From Trichoplax sp. H2 (taxonomy: Eukaryota; Placozoa; Uniplacotomia; Trichoplacea), in assembly GCA_003344405.1 (NCBI GenBank), contig NOWV01000116.1:180247-244246 (forward strand): DNA of 64,000 nt, in the 5' to 3' direction. The stretch's first letter is position 1. Each line of letters opens with the position of its first letter. The translations under genes were made by a program, and so were the position numbers. Of the stretch, positions 12,088 to 24,051 are shown piece by piece. The notes beneath the pieces are model-generated. The model did no database searches, was not told the origin of the DNA, and saw only the letters and a list, made by a program, of their open reading frames with translations.

Positions 12088-12142
12088 CTGTACCGTAACG
12101 CACCGTAACGTACCGTACCGTAACGCACCGCACCGGACCGCG
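12088..12142. repeat. Short degenerate ACCGTAACG repeats
   Basis: Five or six imperfect copies of ACCGTAACG/ACCGCACCG follow directly after hairpin unit 3. Similar CGCACCGAAC words occur in the hairpin loops, so this looks like a locally expanded piece of the same element. Confidence 0.75.
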
Positions 12143-12189
12143 CAAACAAGTCAAAATCGGAGAGTGATGACCATAGAGTGAAGACAGTA

Positions 12190-12242
12190 GTACCGTACTG
12201 TACAGTATACTCCACAGTAGATAGCACTGTACAGTACGGTAC
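12190..12242. repeat. Perfect 17-base inverted repeat
   Basis: GTACCGTACTGTACAGT at 12190-12206 and its exact reverse complement at 12226-12242 enclose a 19-base loop. It is built from the same TACTGTAC words as the large hairpins and lies about 170 bases before the COX7A start. Confidence 0.95.
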
Positions 12243-12392
12243 TGTACACTGTACAGTGAGTCAACGCCCGTAATCAATAGCCCTGGCTACTTCAAAGGCT
12301 GCCATTGCTGTGGACGTGCGTGCATCTGCTGGTGTTTTTCAACAAGAAACAAGAAGCAAATTGGCCATCCATTTTTCAATTTCCAAAGAGTT

Positions 12393-12400
12393 TATAAAAG
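12393..12400 (+). promoter_or_regulatory. Possible TATA box (TATAAAAG) of COX7A
   Basis: A textbook TATAAAAG ends 12 bases before the first ATG of COX7A (12413). At the usual spacing, transcription would begin close to or just after that ATG, making the in-frame ATGs at 12419 or 12428 possible starts. In AT-rich DNA the match may be accidental. Confidence 0.3.
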
Positions 12401-12412
12401 CACCAATTCAAG

Positions 12413-13730
12413 ATGGGAATGCTAGATATGTGGGTTTATAGGCCTAACAACACAGTCAAGTTCCAAAGGAAATTTCAGGTAGGCAACTTGGATCCTATCG
12501 TTGGAGATCGAAGCGATACGTAATGTAAAGTAGTAGAGTAGTTGAGGTTACAATCGTCACGGTAAAATGAGCCGCTGAAGAAACCATAGGTAAAATGTCA
12601 AGAATACCCTGATGGATTGCGATCATGAATGCATTGACTCTTGACTACCGACTACTTTGTATCAGTTGTTGTAATAATGTAAAGTTAAGCTGTCAATGAC
12701 TCTACGTAAAGATGCTACCAAAGCCTAAAATGCAGCGATCTACTTCACTCAGTGCAACACTAACCAACGACAGCTTGCATAGTAATCAATTCTTACTGGC
12801 TGTTTTGTAACAGTGCTACAGGCAAGGATTGCAAAACACAAACTAGCTCTTGCTACATACTCTACTTTAACGGTGAAATATGGATAGTATGAAAGTACAG
12901 AGTGTACTACTAGTCCTCAGAAACTTGGCAAAGTGCAGAAAATGATCAAGGTGTTTACTCCCAATACCAATACACTGCCTTAATACTCTAATTACTTGCC
13001 AAACACGTCCAAATGCCACAAAATAGAGTGCAGTTTGAACTCAATTTGACAGACACAACCGGTACCAGGATCGCCATTTTGAAATCCAACGCTGCTAACA
13101 GCGTAATCCATAAAGTCCCATTAATAGGATTGGATGGTAATTGCTCTTTTCTCTCATCTCCTATACAGTGTACAGCATACAGTAACTTACCCTTTAAAAC
13201 AACTCCCATTTCAATAATTTGGTACATCATCTACCAGTAGTTTTATTATTGACATGACAACTAAATGTAGAATCTGACAAATTTCCATTGAAAAACGGTC
13301 AGATCAAATAGCATCGCACTCGCTATAACTAAAAGCTTACCTTTTTAAAATCTTTCGTTTCATAAATTGACTTACCAATTTGGTAATGCAATGATGAATG
13401 AAATTCTCTAATATTGTACAGTATACCTAATGTACTGCGAATCACATAGGATACTGTAACAAGGCCGTGTCAAACCGGTTTGCCACTCAGCATGTTCTCA
13501 CTTATATCGTACCAGTTATATGTTATACACGCATATACTTTCGGTCATTCTATTTCATAAACTATTTCATGTTCTAGGCTGGCAATTCTCTAGTCTTCTT
13601 AAAACGGGGTGGCTTAGATCGGCTTATTTACCGTGGTGTGCTAACTTATGCGTTTGTTGGCATTGGGTATGCATTATATAGTATATCCCTTGTTGCACTT
13701 GGAAAGAAGAAAAAAGTAACCAGTCAGTAA
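12413..13730 (+). CDS. COX7A: Cytochrome c oxidase subunit 7A (two exons)
   Basis: Exons 12413-12478 and 13578-13730, joined in phase 0 across a 1.1-kb GT-AG intron (CAG|GTAGGC ... TTCTAG|GCT), giving 72 aa. Family knowledge: COX7A/COX7A2L proteins carry a K-FQ motif, then a short loop, FLK-GG, L-YR, and one inner-mitochondrial-membrane helix; they are nuclear-encoded subunits at the rim of complex IV. Seen here: VKFQRKFQ at the end of exon 1, SLVFLKRGGLDRLIYRG at the start of exon 2, a helix of about 23 residues (about 42-64), and a basic KKKK end. An in-frame TAA lies 15 bases upstream of the first ATG. The N-terminus is short for a mitochondrial presequence, so a shorter start (12419 or 12428) or an extra 5' exon is possible. 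AATAAA at 13847-13852 suits its 3' end. Confidence 0.82.
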
Positions 13731-13846
13731 CTTAACCTTTGGCTATCAATGAAGAAAAGAACACGGAGCGAGCAGTGAATAACTGAATAGATGTTGAAAT
13801 AGCAGCACGTAAAGAACTCAAAGAGAAGTCTTGTCGCTATACAAAA

Positions 13847-13852
13847 AATAAA
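13847..13852 (+). terminator. Polyadenylation signal AATAAA for COX7A
   Basis: First AATAAA after the COX7A stop, 117 bases downstream, on the coding strand. Confidence 0.55.
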
Positions 13853-16211
13853 GTAATTCCGATATCCTGTTGGATATGCTTGATAATTTAGGTATATTTT
13901 TAATTACATTGAAACACCGTCCGCACTTAGTGTAATGTTAACATACTGCTTCGAGCTGCAAGTATGTTGTATGCAGATGCGAGAGAGTGAGCAAATTTCG
14001 TTACTTACCGTGAATTCTGTTGGCTAACAGCCAGCTGATAGTTCATATGTATTGGACTTAGTCGAAATTTTAAAAATTGAGCATTATAACACAATATGAT
14101 CAGTATTCATTTGAAGTAATTCCATTTTATAATGATATGCCTTCTAACAAAACTGTACTTAAAACAGCTACCGTAACTATAGAAACCTTGCGATTTATGC
14201 CTTGGATTTGTGTACTACCTGCAAACTGGTTCTTAATCCCTTGTAGCTCTCGTGTTATTGCATACTTATTTAAGAAAATAAATGGAACTGTATTAATCAA
14301 TGGTTGTATACTATGTTGTGTGCTCGGAAAGTTGATTTCCTTTTAACTACCGAAGCAAAATATATTTTTCTTCGTTAATACTAGTAAATAAAACTTTTAA
14401 ATACATCACAGGTAATACAGTACCGTGTGATCTTTGCTTCTGCCATAAATTGATAACTAGAAGACCCAAGTAGTCATAACTACGCAGTACAAGGAACTCA
14501 AGTTTACAGTTTAATTTCTATACTGTATAGCCAATTTCATTAACTGACTGTAACAAATACTCCATCACACAGTATTGAATATTTCAAAATAATGTTATAA
14601 TTCAGTAAAGACTAAAACTTCAATTCGCCTTCATCCACAACATTGGATAACATAAAAATATCGTAAGTTTTACAAGATTTGAATATTATTTCGAGCATGG
14701 TTCAACTTCCAGATTGATTGAGCAAACTGAATGAAGTATCAGCTGAATAATGGATTTACTTTCATAACTTAAAAATGTATGCTTGGTAAAAATTAGATGC
14801 ACTTATTCTGACAAAAATATCAGTCATTCGGAATTCATGGGAGTGCGGGTAGTAGGATTGGTAAATTTAAATGGAGTGAATATTGTATACTAGTGCAAAG
14901 GATATAATTTTAGCTTTACTCTCATACTGAGCTTGGCTTATGTCTCAAACAAAGGGAAATAATATGTAAGGAAAGCTAATAAGGGTCTAGCTATTGCTAT
15001 TTGTAGTTGTTTGATTCAAAATTTCATAGTGATTTCCTCCAAAGCATTAAGGCAATCTTTGTTGAACAGAAAACGTTATACGAACCCTGCTGTACGATTA
15101 TAATCCAAAAAAATACATGCCAATGCGTTTTTAACTAATGCTTTTCAACATCTGATTATATTCGAAGTGTTTGTTGGCAAGTATTACGAATCGGCATAGC
15201 AATATTATGTAAAACTGACGCCATAACCTGAGATTCGACAACTACATCATTAAAGATGATGATATTTCATAATAAAATCAATCAAGTCACTCGTTGTATC
15301 CCATCAATCCTCTCCTTTCATTTTCTATTACAATCATGTTGATATTAACTAGTTAATTAATAAAGAACGAAAAATTTAATAATCTGGTGTTATTAAGTAC
15401 GGTAATATCCATCCAAACGTTTACTATTTAGCCACCTAATGCATTGTACATCAGTGCCATATAAATTGGTATAAACGGTTACAAAAATGGTGCTGCTAAT
15501 TGGTTAAATAGAATGAAGATTAATATGTTATTACAAAGGCGGTAAAATAACGTTCTTCTTCCAAATACTGCATAATCAGGATTTCAATCGTTGATTAAAA
15601 TAATGATCAGAAACATGTAAGAAAACAACAGTAAAATAATAATTTTCGTAAATGGCAGAGGTCTTACTATGCCTATGCTTGGCAACAGAAAATTAGCACT
15701 TTAGTGCAGGTCAATTCGGAGAATGTGGTTCACGCGCCTTATAACTTGCCTTAACTAATTTATCAACATTAATGATGCTGATTCGGCTAGATTATATGAA
15801 GATAAAAGTTCTTATTGTATTTAAAAAACCCAATACATGAAAACATTTAATAATTAGGCTAACATTAACTTCAACACAATCCTGATTACAATCTTACGGC
15901 CTATTAATTGCAATATTTACCGTAGTTTTGTAGATTTTATCAGTGCATAACGTAGGTTAGTCGTAACCTTTGATAATTAAAATAAACTAAGCAAGTGCAA
16001 ATAAAAGTGTTACTGCTGAGGTATTTGATCTTATTTATCTCTTAGTGGCGAGGATTATATTATCACAATAATACGTGATATAAGCAATTACAATACAATT
16101 ATAATAAGTCGGTTATATTCCTATCACAACGTTCTAAATTGATCTATTAGCTCATAGTTATCATTGCTAATGGATATCATGTATCCATTTTATCATTAAA
16201 CCACATTAATT
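13853..16211. other. Intergenic region between the convergent COX7A and gene B
   Basis: AT-rich. An open plus-strand frame at 14077-14346 lacks family resemblance and splice support and is within chance expectation. I see no repeat or gene otherwise. Confidence 0.5.
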
Positions 16212-19200
16212 TCACACGTACAATTCCTTTTTCCCATTAATCGTATCTACTTCAGGGCCAATTGCTTTGAATTCGACAGTAGCTTGATGTTCATCTGCTT
16301 TAGCTTCTTCAGTAGTGTATTTACCAGCATCTTGCTTTGATTTACGTACGTATAAGGCAATGATGATTCCAAGAACAATAAGTACGAAAATTATAATTCC
16401 AACAATACCTCCTGGCGTAACGTTAGCTTGAGCTCCGACAGATGGTAACGTAGCTAGGATTCTAGTTGGTGAGAGACTACGAATACTGGGTGTAGGAGTA
16501 CCAGTCCAATAACTAATACTACTAGTACAAACTCCTGAAATTGGATCACGACCTTGCGAGTTGCGAATAAATGTCACTGAATTGTTTCTGGGTATACTGA
16601 AGGCCAAATTCATAATTCGGATTCCAACGAAAGAAATATCATTAATACACATCGATACTGAAATATCGTTATTAGAGCTTCCTAATACGACGATGGGCAA
16701 ATTGAGAACTGATAAACCAACATTGCTGCGCACAAGGCTGGTAACTCCATCGATGCTGATAGTATCATCAGTTGGGCTGATTATTACTTTATGCAATTTG
16801 GTATCACTTAGAATGCCTCGTAGCGTAACACGCATATTACCAACGGATACGTATCCTTCACCATTCACTAGTCCAAATTCCATCTGTTGTCCACTTCTTG
16901 TTTGAACATGAAATATTCTACAGTTCGATGAATTAGTAACAAAAGTAAAACTGATATCCTCACGTCCATTTGGGAGACGCGGCAAAATGTTCGAAGCTTT
17001 GTATTCAATTACATTGTTACCAGAGAAATGAGCTCCCTTTGCTGATCAAATAGAAAAATCAAACAATCACACAATTGCCATTTAGACCGTAATAGTATTA
17101 TATAAATAATTATCCAACATGTATTATACATGGGTACTATTCTAACGTCTATCAAGCTTCAGTATTATACAATCTACGAATTGCAGTCTGCAACAAATTT
17201 CTTAAGGTAGAATCAGTATCGTTATAATAATAAACATACGTGCTTCACATCTTTCTCCAGTCCAATCAGTATTAGTGCAATCACATCGGAAGCTACTGTA
17301 GTTTCCAGTACATGGTGTATTGTGCTGACAAGGTAGAAAGAAGCAGGCCTTTCCACATCCATTCTTTACCCCTTGGAAAGCAGCAGCAAATGAATCAAGA
17401 TGTTGCAAGCTTTCGCTAATATACAAACTACCGATACATCCAATAAAGCCATTCGACGGCCTGGTCATGAGTAAACAAAAAGCAAACGCGAAAACATTAC
17501 ATATACATTTAGTAGCACTTCTTATAAGATAATACGAATAAATAAGTACAACATCGCACAAGAAATTTAAAAGGTGTCACATTTGAACCAATTCACAATT
17601 TCCATTTACCTCTGTGGGTTATAACCAACGAACAATGGACCATCAATATCAAGTCTTGCTACCTGATGTGATTGTTGAAAAGTACGAAATACTTCTGGCA
17701 GGCTATCTACTCTTAAACTGACTCGACTCGGAGAAAAAAATAGCCGAACCCTATGCCATTGATCATCGTTGTAGCGAGTATTAGCGGCACTATTGACAGT
17801 TAAGGTAGCATTATCGATACCTTGTCCTAAATTATACTGCATCTGTACAGCAGACGACTGTACGGACAATTCGAAGAAATCTCCAGTTCTACCGACATTT
17901 TTTAACAATGTACCATTAGCCACAGTTGATTTAAAGGCTATGTCTATTATGCCTTTAAACGAATTCTGCCAGTCTGGTAACTCTATCCTTGATGCTCTTG
18001 TTGTAAACGTGATGATATGGTTAGGAGCAGCTGTAGAAATGGTTCAAGGTTAACAGATATTAGTATAATATTGCGTACTTACTAATAACAACTTGTTAAG
18101 AGCTTTCTAAAAAGCTTATTGCATTATTAAGACATTCGTTTAATGTAGTCCTTTTCATACCGTTTCCTCTGCAAATCAGTTTACCAACACTATATATACC
18201 AATTCTGCTACTGTCCAGCGATTCGAAGCCAAATCTCACTTGTTTAACTGGAAGGTATCTCTTATCGTTTAAAGAACCACTGTCTGTCAGCACGGTATTA
18301 CCAAAATTACCATCACAGTTACACATTTTGGTTCTATTAGCACAACTTCCGGTAACACCACAAGCACATTTACGTGAATCAGCGGGCGCTCCACCCCAGC
18401 TAACCATTTTCATGTTATTTCTTGATACCCACCATCCATATGGCGTATTCGGGGTGTTTAGAAGAACAGACTTTTGACAACGATACACGATATTTTGGGA
18501 ACAGCTTTCAGAAATATCAGCTAGCGCTGCTGCTTGTTTGATGGAAACATTTCCAAATTGCTGGCCTGTTCCTTCCTTATATATTAAATTATAAGAGTAT
18601 CTTCCAGGACCAACGCTCTGACGTGAGGAAGGTAACACTGTCAGAGTTTCTCGATCATGAGCTATTTCAGTGACAGTCTGCTGTGTGTCAGAACATCGAG
18701 TTCGAAATGGTTCTAAAGAGCCTAACGGACCATCAGGATCGATAGTATAAACTCCAGTTGTAGCAGAGGGATTGAACGTGAATATTTCTTGACAATTTCT
18801 GCGATATTTATCTATATTGGTAAATTGATCAATTGCATTACCGTTGTCATAGTTTTTAAATTAATCATTACAGTGTAAAGCAAGAGTTTATCGTTATTGT
18901 GCTAATTACAAAATACGTCGACTCGTTAATTTACATGGGATAGAGTCAATATTACACTATTTATAATCTTAACTTACACAACTGACAATAGGTTCCTTCA
19001 TAATTACTATTTGAGCCACAAATACAAGCGAATGAGCCAGGATTGCTAACACAAGTAGCGTTGTTGTAGCATGGGAAAAATGGTTGACAAAAGTTTTGAA
19101 TGGAGCAACTGTTATAAATTATATTGTTACGAGCAAAGCTAGTATCCAACACACTTCTTGAGATTCCATTAACCTTTAGATCTCGTATACATCCAATAAA

Positions 19201-20150
19201 GCCTTGAGCGTTTTGCGATCCAATTGTAATCTGAGGAGACTGTTGGATTGTTAAAGTTCGCTCAAAGGCAACGGAGCCAAAATCGTTATCAATGTATACA
19301 CGAAAGCTTGTCGATGAGCTTATCATTCGAAATTGATGCCATGACCCATCATTAAGTCTTGGCTGAAAGACATGTGTATCCGTTGTACCCACTTGCAACA
19401 TTGTTGCAATTCCAGATGTCAGACTAATCACAGCACTGTAAGTTGCCTTAATGTAGACTAACTCGCGGCTACGGCCACTGTCTGTAGTACGAAACCAAAA
19501 ATCAAACGAGTAATCGAACAAGCCGCTTGGTGATATATTAATGATAAGTCTTGAAGATTGCGATTGCAGATGGGATGCAATATAAGGCGCAGTTGTGACA
19601 CATCCTTGATTGACACCTGCAGATACACCATAAGGAAACTGTCCAAATAAATTTTGCAAGACAGTAATTCCGTTAAACACCAAATCACGTAAACAACCGC
19701 TAAAGTTGCGAGAGCTCGAGATGGTGTCAACGGTATCGTTCGTTCTTGGAAAACCACCAACATAAATCATATCATCGATTGTAATTTCATCTACACCACT
19801 TAGACCAGATCTTCTATCATGAGCTGAATTAACATTGTCAACAGTTAAGATTCCAAAGTGTTTGTTCCGTGAAAAACTTACCAGATGCCATGCGTTATCC
19901 GAAATTTTCACTCCATTGTTGATAATGTATTCTGATGTCGTCATATGCCTAAATTGAATTCTCAATCTCAAGTATCCTGACTTCAATTCAAGTATCAAAT
20001 AGTTATCAGTTCCATTAGCCATTAAAATAATGCCATCGGTAGAAAAAGTCCTAACACCAAACGAAATATCGTTCTTTTCAGATGTAATTACGCGATTCTC
20101 AGATGCATCATAATATCCGTAACCGAATCCATTGAAGGTAATAAGAGATT
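16212..20150 (-). CDS. Caspr/neurexin-IV-like transmembrane adhesion protein, gene B (five of about six exons)
   Basis: Minus-strand exons in gene order: 20150-18978, 18811-18161, 18030-17610, 17460-17240, 17041-16212; 3296 nt, about 1098 aa without the leader. Every junction is GT-AG with the same phases as gene A, and two exons (421 and 221 nt) have identical lengths in both. Seen: laminin-G 1 and 2, six-Cys EGF, Cys-rich fibrinogen-like module with YGWWVSR...SWGG, laminin-G 3, second EGF, laminin-G 4, Thr/Pro/Ser-rich stalk, membrane span, basic tail with GKYTTEEAK and C-terminus KKELYV. GKYTTEEAK resembles the band-4.1-binding juxtamembrane motif known in Caspr/neurexin tails. The first exon begins at an acceptor (AG at 20151-20152) in phase 1; the frame upstream reaches a stop without an ATG, so a separate leader exon is missing. 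The best candidate (ATG at 20767, donor GTTTGC) is weak. Confidence 0.88.
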
Positions 20151-22600
20151 CTATTATCAATAATATTAAAAAGGTGTACAATATTTAATATAGGTGAAGT
20201 AGTTCAAATACATATGAAAGATACTATAAAGCAATGACAATTAAGAATGTGTACGTAAATAGGTATTCTGTAGATTAAACGAAAATACTTTTGTACAGCA
20301 ACTGTCAGATCTATTTGATACAACTCAGGCAGAAGGAGCAACCGTAGGCTTTCTACGATTGAATCTTTATTGCTCCAGTTATTTACTATTTTTATCCCTT
20401 AGAATGATGCCAACTGAAATCAGTACGATAGCGTAGTTAGTTACATTAATTGATAAACTAACCGCTTTACACTGTATTCTTTCTTTGCTTTCTGATTCTT
20501 AAAAGACCTCGAATGTGATACAGCACAATTTGTTATATACAGTAAGCTGGCAGCGATTACATGTACTGAAGGCCTGTGCTTTCATCCCTGATACTCATAA
20601 ATTTGATCACATAGGAGACTAATACGTAACTTTTCTCTGCACTATAGCATTATAACTGTTTCCGCATTGTCTCATTCTTAAAGGCAATTAATATATTATT
20701 GCATAAAAAAGTGAGATTGTTTCCATTACTGCAAACTGATCATGAACAAGAAACAACAGCGTTGCATACTGAAACTTTTAAAAGATCACGCAATTTATAA
20801 TTCACCATAAACCGCTGATGTAACACTATCTCCTGTCCTTTCAAATTTTAAAAAATTTAACCAATAATAATTATTTTATCTTTTCATGCAAATTCCAAAA
20901 GAAACTACCCAATGCCACGAGATTCAGTATATTTAATAAACGGTTAAATAATAGGCTATACGCCATAATTTTATAAACCGCGGAATTGCTAGCAACGCCT
21001 TTTCTGCAAGTGGTTTAAAGGTTATATATTTTGCTATCTACTAATATGCTAAATACAAAATCATGATTTCTTTTGAGACGTTAATATGAATAATCAAGGG
21101 TTATCCCGGACAAAATGAGGTTATCTATTGGACAAGTAATGCAACTAAATTTTAACAGTTAAATTACGGAAGAGAGAGGAAAACTTTGATTTTTTTATGT
21201 AGAATTTGATTTATGAGCATAGATTAGCTATAACGTGTATAATTGGATTAAGAGTTCGAAATGTCAATCAATATGTAATTACATTAAGATACTGCATGTC
21301 TGCTTATAAGTTAAGGCTAGACAATAAAATGATTCTTATACTGATCAAACTTGACGTGCGGTTAAGTTTATGGGATATTAATTTAGATAAAATGAATTTG
21401 AATTAAACAAATTAAGGATAAGGCTACCGTACTTTCATTGTTATAATTTCAAAAAAGACAATAAAGTAATATCATTAACTAAAGGCAATTACTGTCAGTC
21501 TCAGTGCTCATGAAATAATATAGTAGCTTCTTTTAATCGATATGATACATATAGAAATTACCAATAGGCACGTTAGTGTTGAAACTATTTTAACATTTGC
21601 CTTTTAGTGATGCCATATAACTCCATCTATTTAATTATTTCACCAGTAAGCAAAATTTATTCAATTTTTAACAACTTGAAGATAAATATATTGTTACGAT
21701 GCTAATTCTACGAATAGTGGTATTTACTATGACTATACTTTATCTACATTGTGTTTATGATAGTCGTAGACTTTCGTATAGGCTAAGTTTCGATCTCGAT
21801 AAAAAACGCGTTACATGTAATGATTAAATTATAATTGGAGTGTAATACAATAATACTGAATTTCAAGTATTTACTCAAGCGAAACTTGATTTAGTTAAAA
21901 TTAATCGATGTGAATAAAATTTCTGTGGTTAGGATAGAATTTTCACGGACGCATTTACTATTTATTGAAACAACGAATTTTGTATATCACAACGGTAAAA
22001 TTTTGCAACGTAGTCAAATTTGGCATGTCGTTACCAAAAATTTATGTTTCAGTTAAGCAGGCGCATTTACATCGAAACTACCCCAGTGAAGATAATGAAT
22101 TAAAGCTCCTACTATGAAAGTTTTTAACGTATGAGGGAAAATTCTTGTCAGTCTAATTGAATAAATGAAATACTACTTCTGTCAAAGTACCATTCATAGA
22201 ACGTTTCATCAAGATCAGATAAGTGTAAACCGCTATTTTTAATTTAAGGCCTATCCCAATTTTAAATTACCAGACATCCTTTTATAGTATTTGTTATGTA
22301 ATATTCGAAGCCAGTAAAACTAAATTATCCTTAGAAAGTTATCTAACTGGTTTCTAATGTATTACTACCAATCAGGAGTGAACAAAAACTTGACAATGAA
22401 CCTGGCTGGAGACCATATGAATTTGTCGTCTTGGCGTAAACATGCATCAGAATTTCGCTTGTTGAGTCTATTTACTGATTCATATCTATTGTTTGTAATT
22501 AGTAGGAGCCCGTCTCGACTTTCTAAGATTACCCATACTTGAATATCGTAATCAATTAAGACATTATTAGGCCGCAGTCCTACAGGACTTACTTCCTATT
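20151..22600. other. AT-rich stretch upstream of gene B
   Basis: Should hold the leader exon and promoter of gene B, but I cannot place them. The only phase-1-compatible hydrophobic leader I found is minus 20767-20737 with a poor donor. The plus-strand frame at 21206-21406 looks like chance. Confidence 0.4.
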
Positions 22601-22808
22601 ATCTAATTCATGAATGACCAAAAGTCATTGCCTATTGGTATCATCCTAGTCCACTTTTGTATACTATTACTATTGCCACTGGATTACCAGGATAAACAAT
22701 GGCAGCTTGTCTTTACACTTGTATCTTGCTATTCAATAATGGCCAGAGATAGACATCCAGACTGTCCAATAACATTAGTAAAATCGTTACAATGGTATTA
22801 ACTAATAC

Positions 22809-23011
22809 GTCTTCAATGGAGAACAGTTCTATATTCAATGGCCCTTCGAATTCAGTAATTGTTCTCTTATTTCTATTGTCATGGTTAGCAAACAAGTATA
22901 CTATGCTAGGACAATCATATTTAGACGTTGCACAATTGAACATCGTGTAATCCGTGAAAGTAATATCTAATCCGGTGCTTGATGGAACATTTACGTGCTC
23001 ATTTTGGTTTT
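22809..23011 (-). CDS. Possible exon of an unrecognised minus-strand gene
   Basis: From an acceptor at 23012-23013 (CTGCTATTTTAG) a phase-1 frame runs 67 codons to GAC|GTATTAG at 22808. Composition is protein-like, with a short Cys pair (NCATSKYDC). The following 79 bases read like an intron: GT start, the branch-site-like TTTACTAAT, a pyrimidine-rich end and AG at 22729-22730. Downstream continuation (22728-22688, 22645-22603) needs a 42-base intron. Upstream, minus 23160-23060 is also open. No family recognised; a chance frame is possible. Confidence 0.28.
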
Positions 23012-23856
23012 CTAAAATAGCAGTTTAGAATTACATCTATTCAATCGATCTTTCGATAAAGTTACAAATTAGAACTATCGGTGATTTTAGTCCTATCACA
23101 AAAGTGTACAAACTGGTGCTTGTAGAAAACGAACAAATAGTCTTTAAAAGTGTATTTAGATGATCCTATTCAAAGCAAGGCTTTACTAAATTTGCGAATT
23201 CAATTCGACATAGTATCATCATAACTTCCGTAAATGCGCAATAAATGGATGATTACAAAGTAATGTAAATTTATTTATCATGGAGGATAGCGGTTTGATA
23301 GTCAGCTTAATGTACTATAATTCATCTTAACGAATAGTTTTAGTAGTTTCATGAGCTTGTACACCTACAAAAACGATGAAAATGATTTGGATTGGTTGCG
23401 TATTATTTGTACCCCTTGGTAACTGGTTGGATCTAATGTTTAGATTGCACTATCGTGCTCTACTAACGTCAACCATCATAGAGCAGTATTGTAAAGCTTT
23501 TTAAGCTTTTCTTTATCTTCTATACATAGATATCATCTTTACTGCTGTGATTTTGTGAAGAAATATTTTTAATTAGTCAATTTTCCATAGATTGATCTGA
23601 TCCTTGAATAATCATGATAAATGTAATATAAAATAACATTGTCAAGGCGAAGTAATGCTTGCTAATCCATAACGTTATTGTCATGCTATTATAATGTGTA
23701 GTGTATTTTCGGACCTGTTTCTGCGACCACCCTAAGAGTTATTTAATTTTAATTCCCCCCGCTGACAGTTGAGAAATTAACCGCGTCTTTATATATATAA
23801 CTACCAAGTTTCAAGATGGAATTATTCGTTGGTTCATATGCTTTTTTTCTCTTCAG

Positions 23857-24051
23857 CGTCATTTGTTAATTTTAAGCGTGCTAATTATTGTAATAGACAT
23901 CGTCGTGAGCGCAATAATGCCTACTATCATTTCTGAGCTTTATAAGGCAGATTTTCACGTGGTGAACTATATGCTTTCGTATCCATATGTTGCAGTCAAC
24001 TGTATAAATCAGCAGTTAAAAAGCTTCAATAGACGTTTAGCACTCATTTAA
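23857..24051 (+). CDS. Possible last exon of a membrane protein
   Basis: A strong acceptor (TTTTTTTCTCTTCAG, AG at 23855-23856) is followed by a phase-0 frame of 64 codons to a TAA. It encodes one clear membrane helix (LLILSVLIIVIDIVVSAI), a polar loop, and then CINQQLKSFNRRL. The INQQLKSFNRRL stretch recalls the intracellular loop pattern of gustatory-receptor-like seven-helix proteins, but this is a weak analogy from 12 residues. A TATA-like TATATATAA lies near 23791 and an ATG at 23818. No other exon could be tied to it. Confidence 0.3.
   Translation, partial: RHLLILSVLIIVIDIVVSAIMPTIISELYKADFHVVNYMLSYPYVAVNCINQQLKSFNRRLALI

Noticed and set aside
11296-12277. Many open frames rich in Tyr, Cys, Thr, Val
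   Set aside because: They are translations of GTACAGT repeats; a palindromic repeat is open on both strands by construction.
13013-13240. Open frames on both strands inside the COX7A intron
   Set aside because: They lie within the intron, have no homology, and the two strands are open over the same bases.
20151-20181. Gene B starting with the hydrophobic stretch just upstream of 20150
   Set aside because: It would need a TTG start, has a stop directly upstream, and gene A shows a spliced phase-1 acceptor at the same place.
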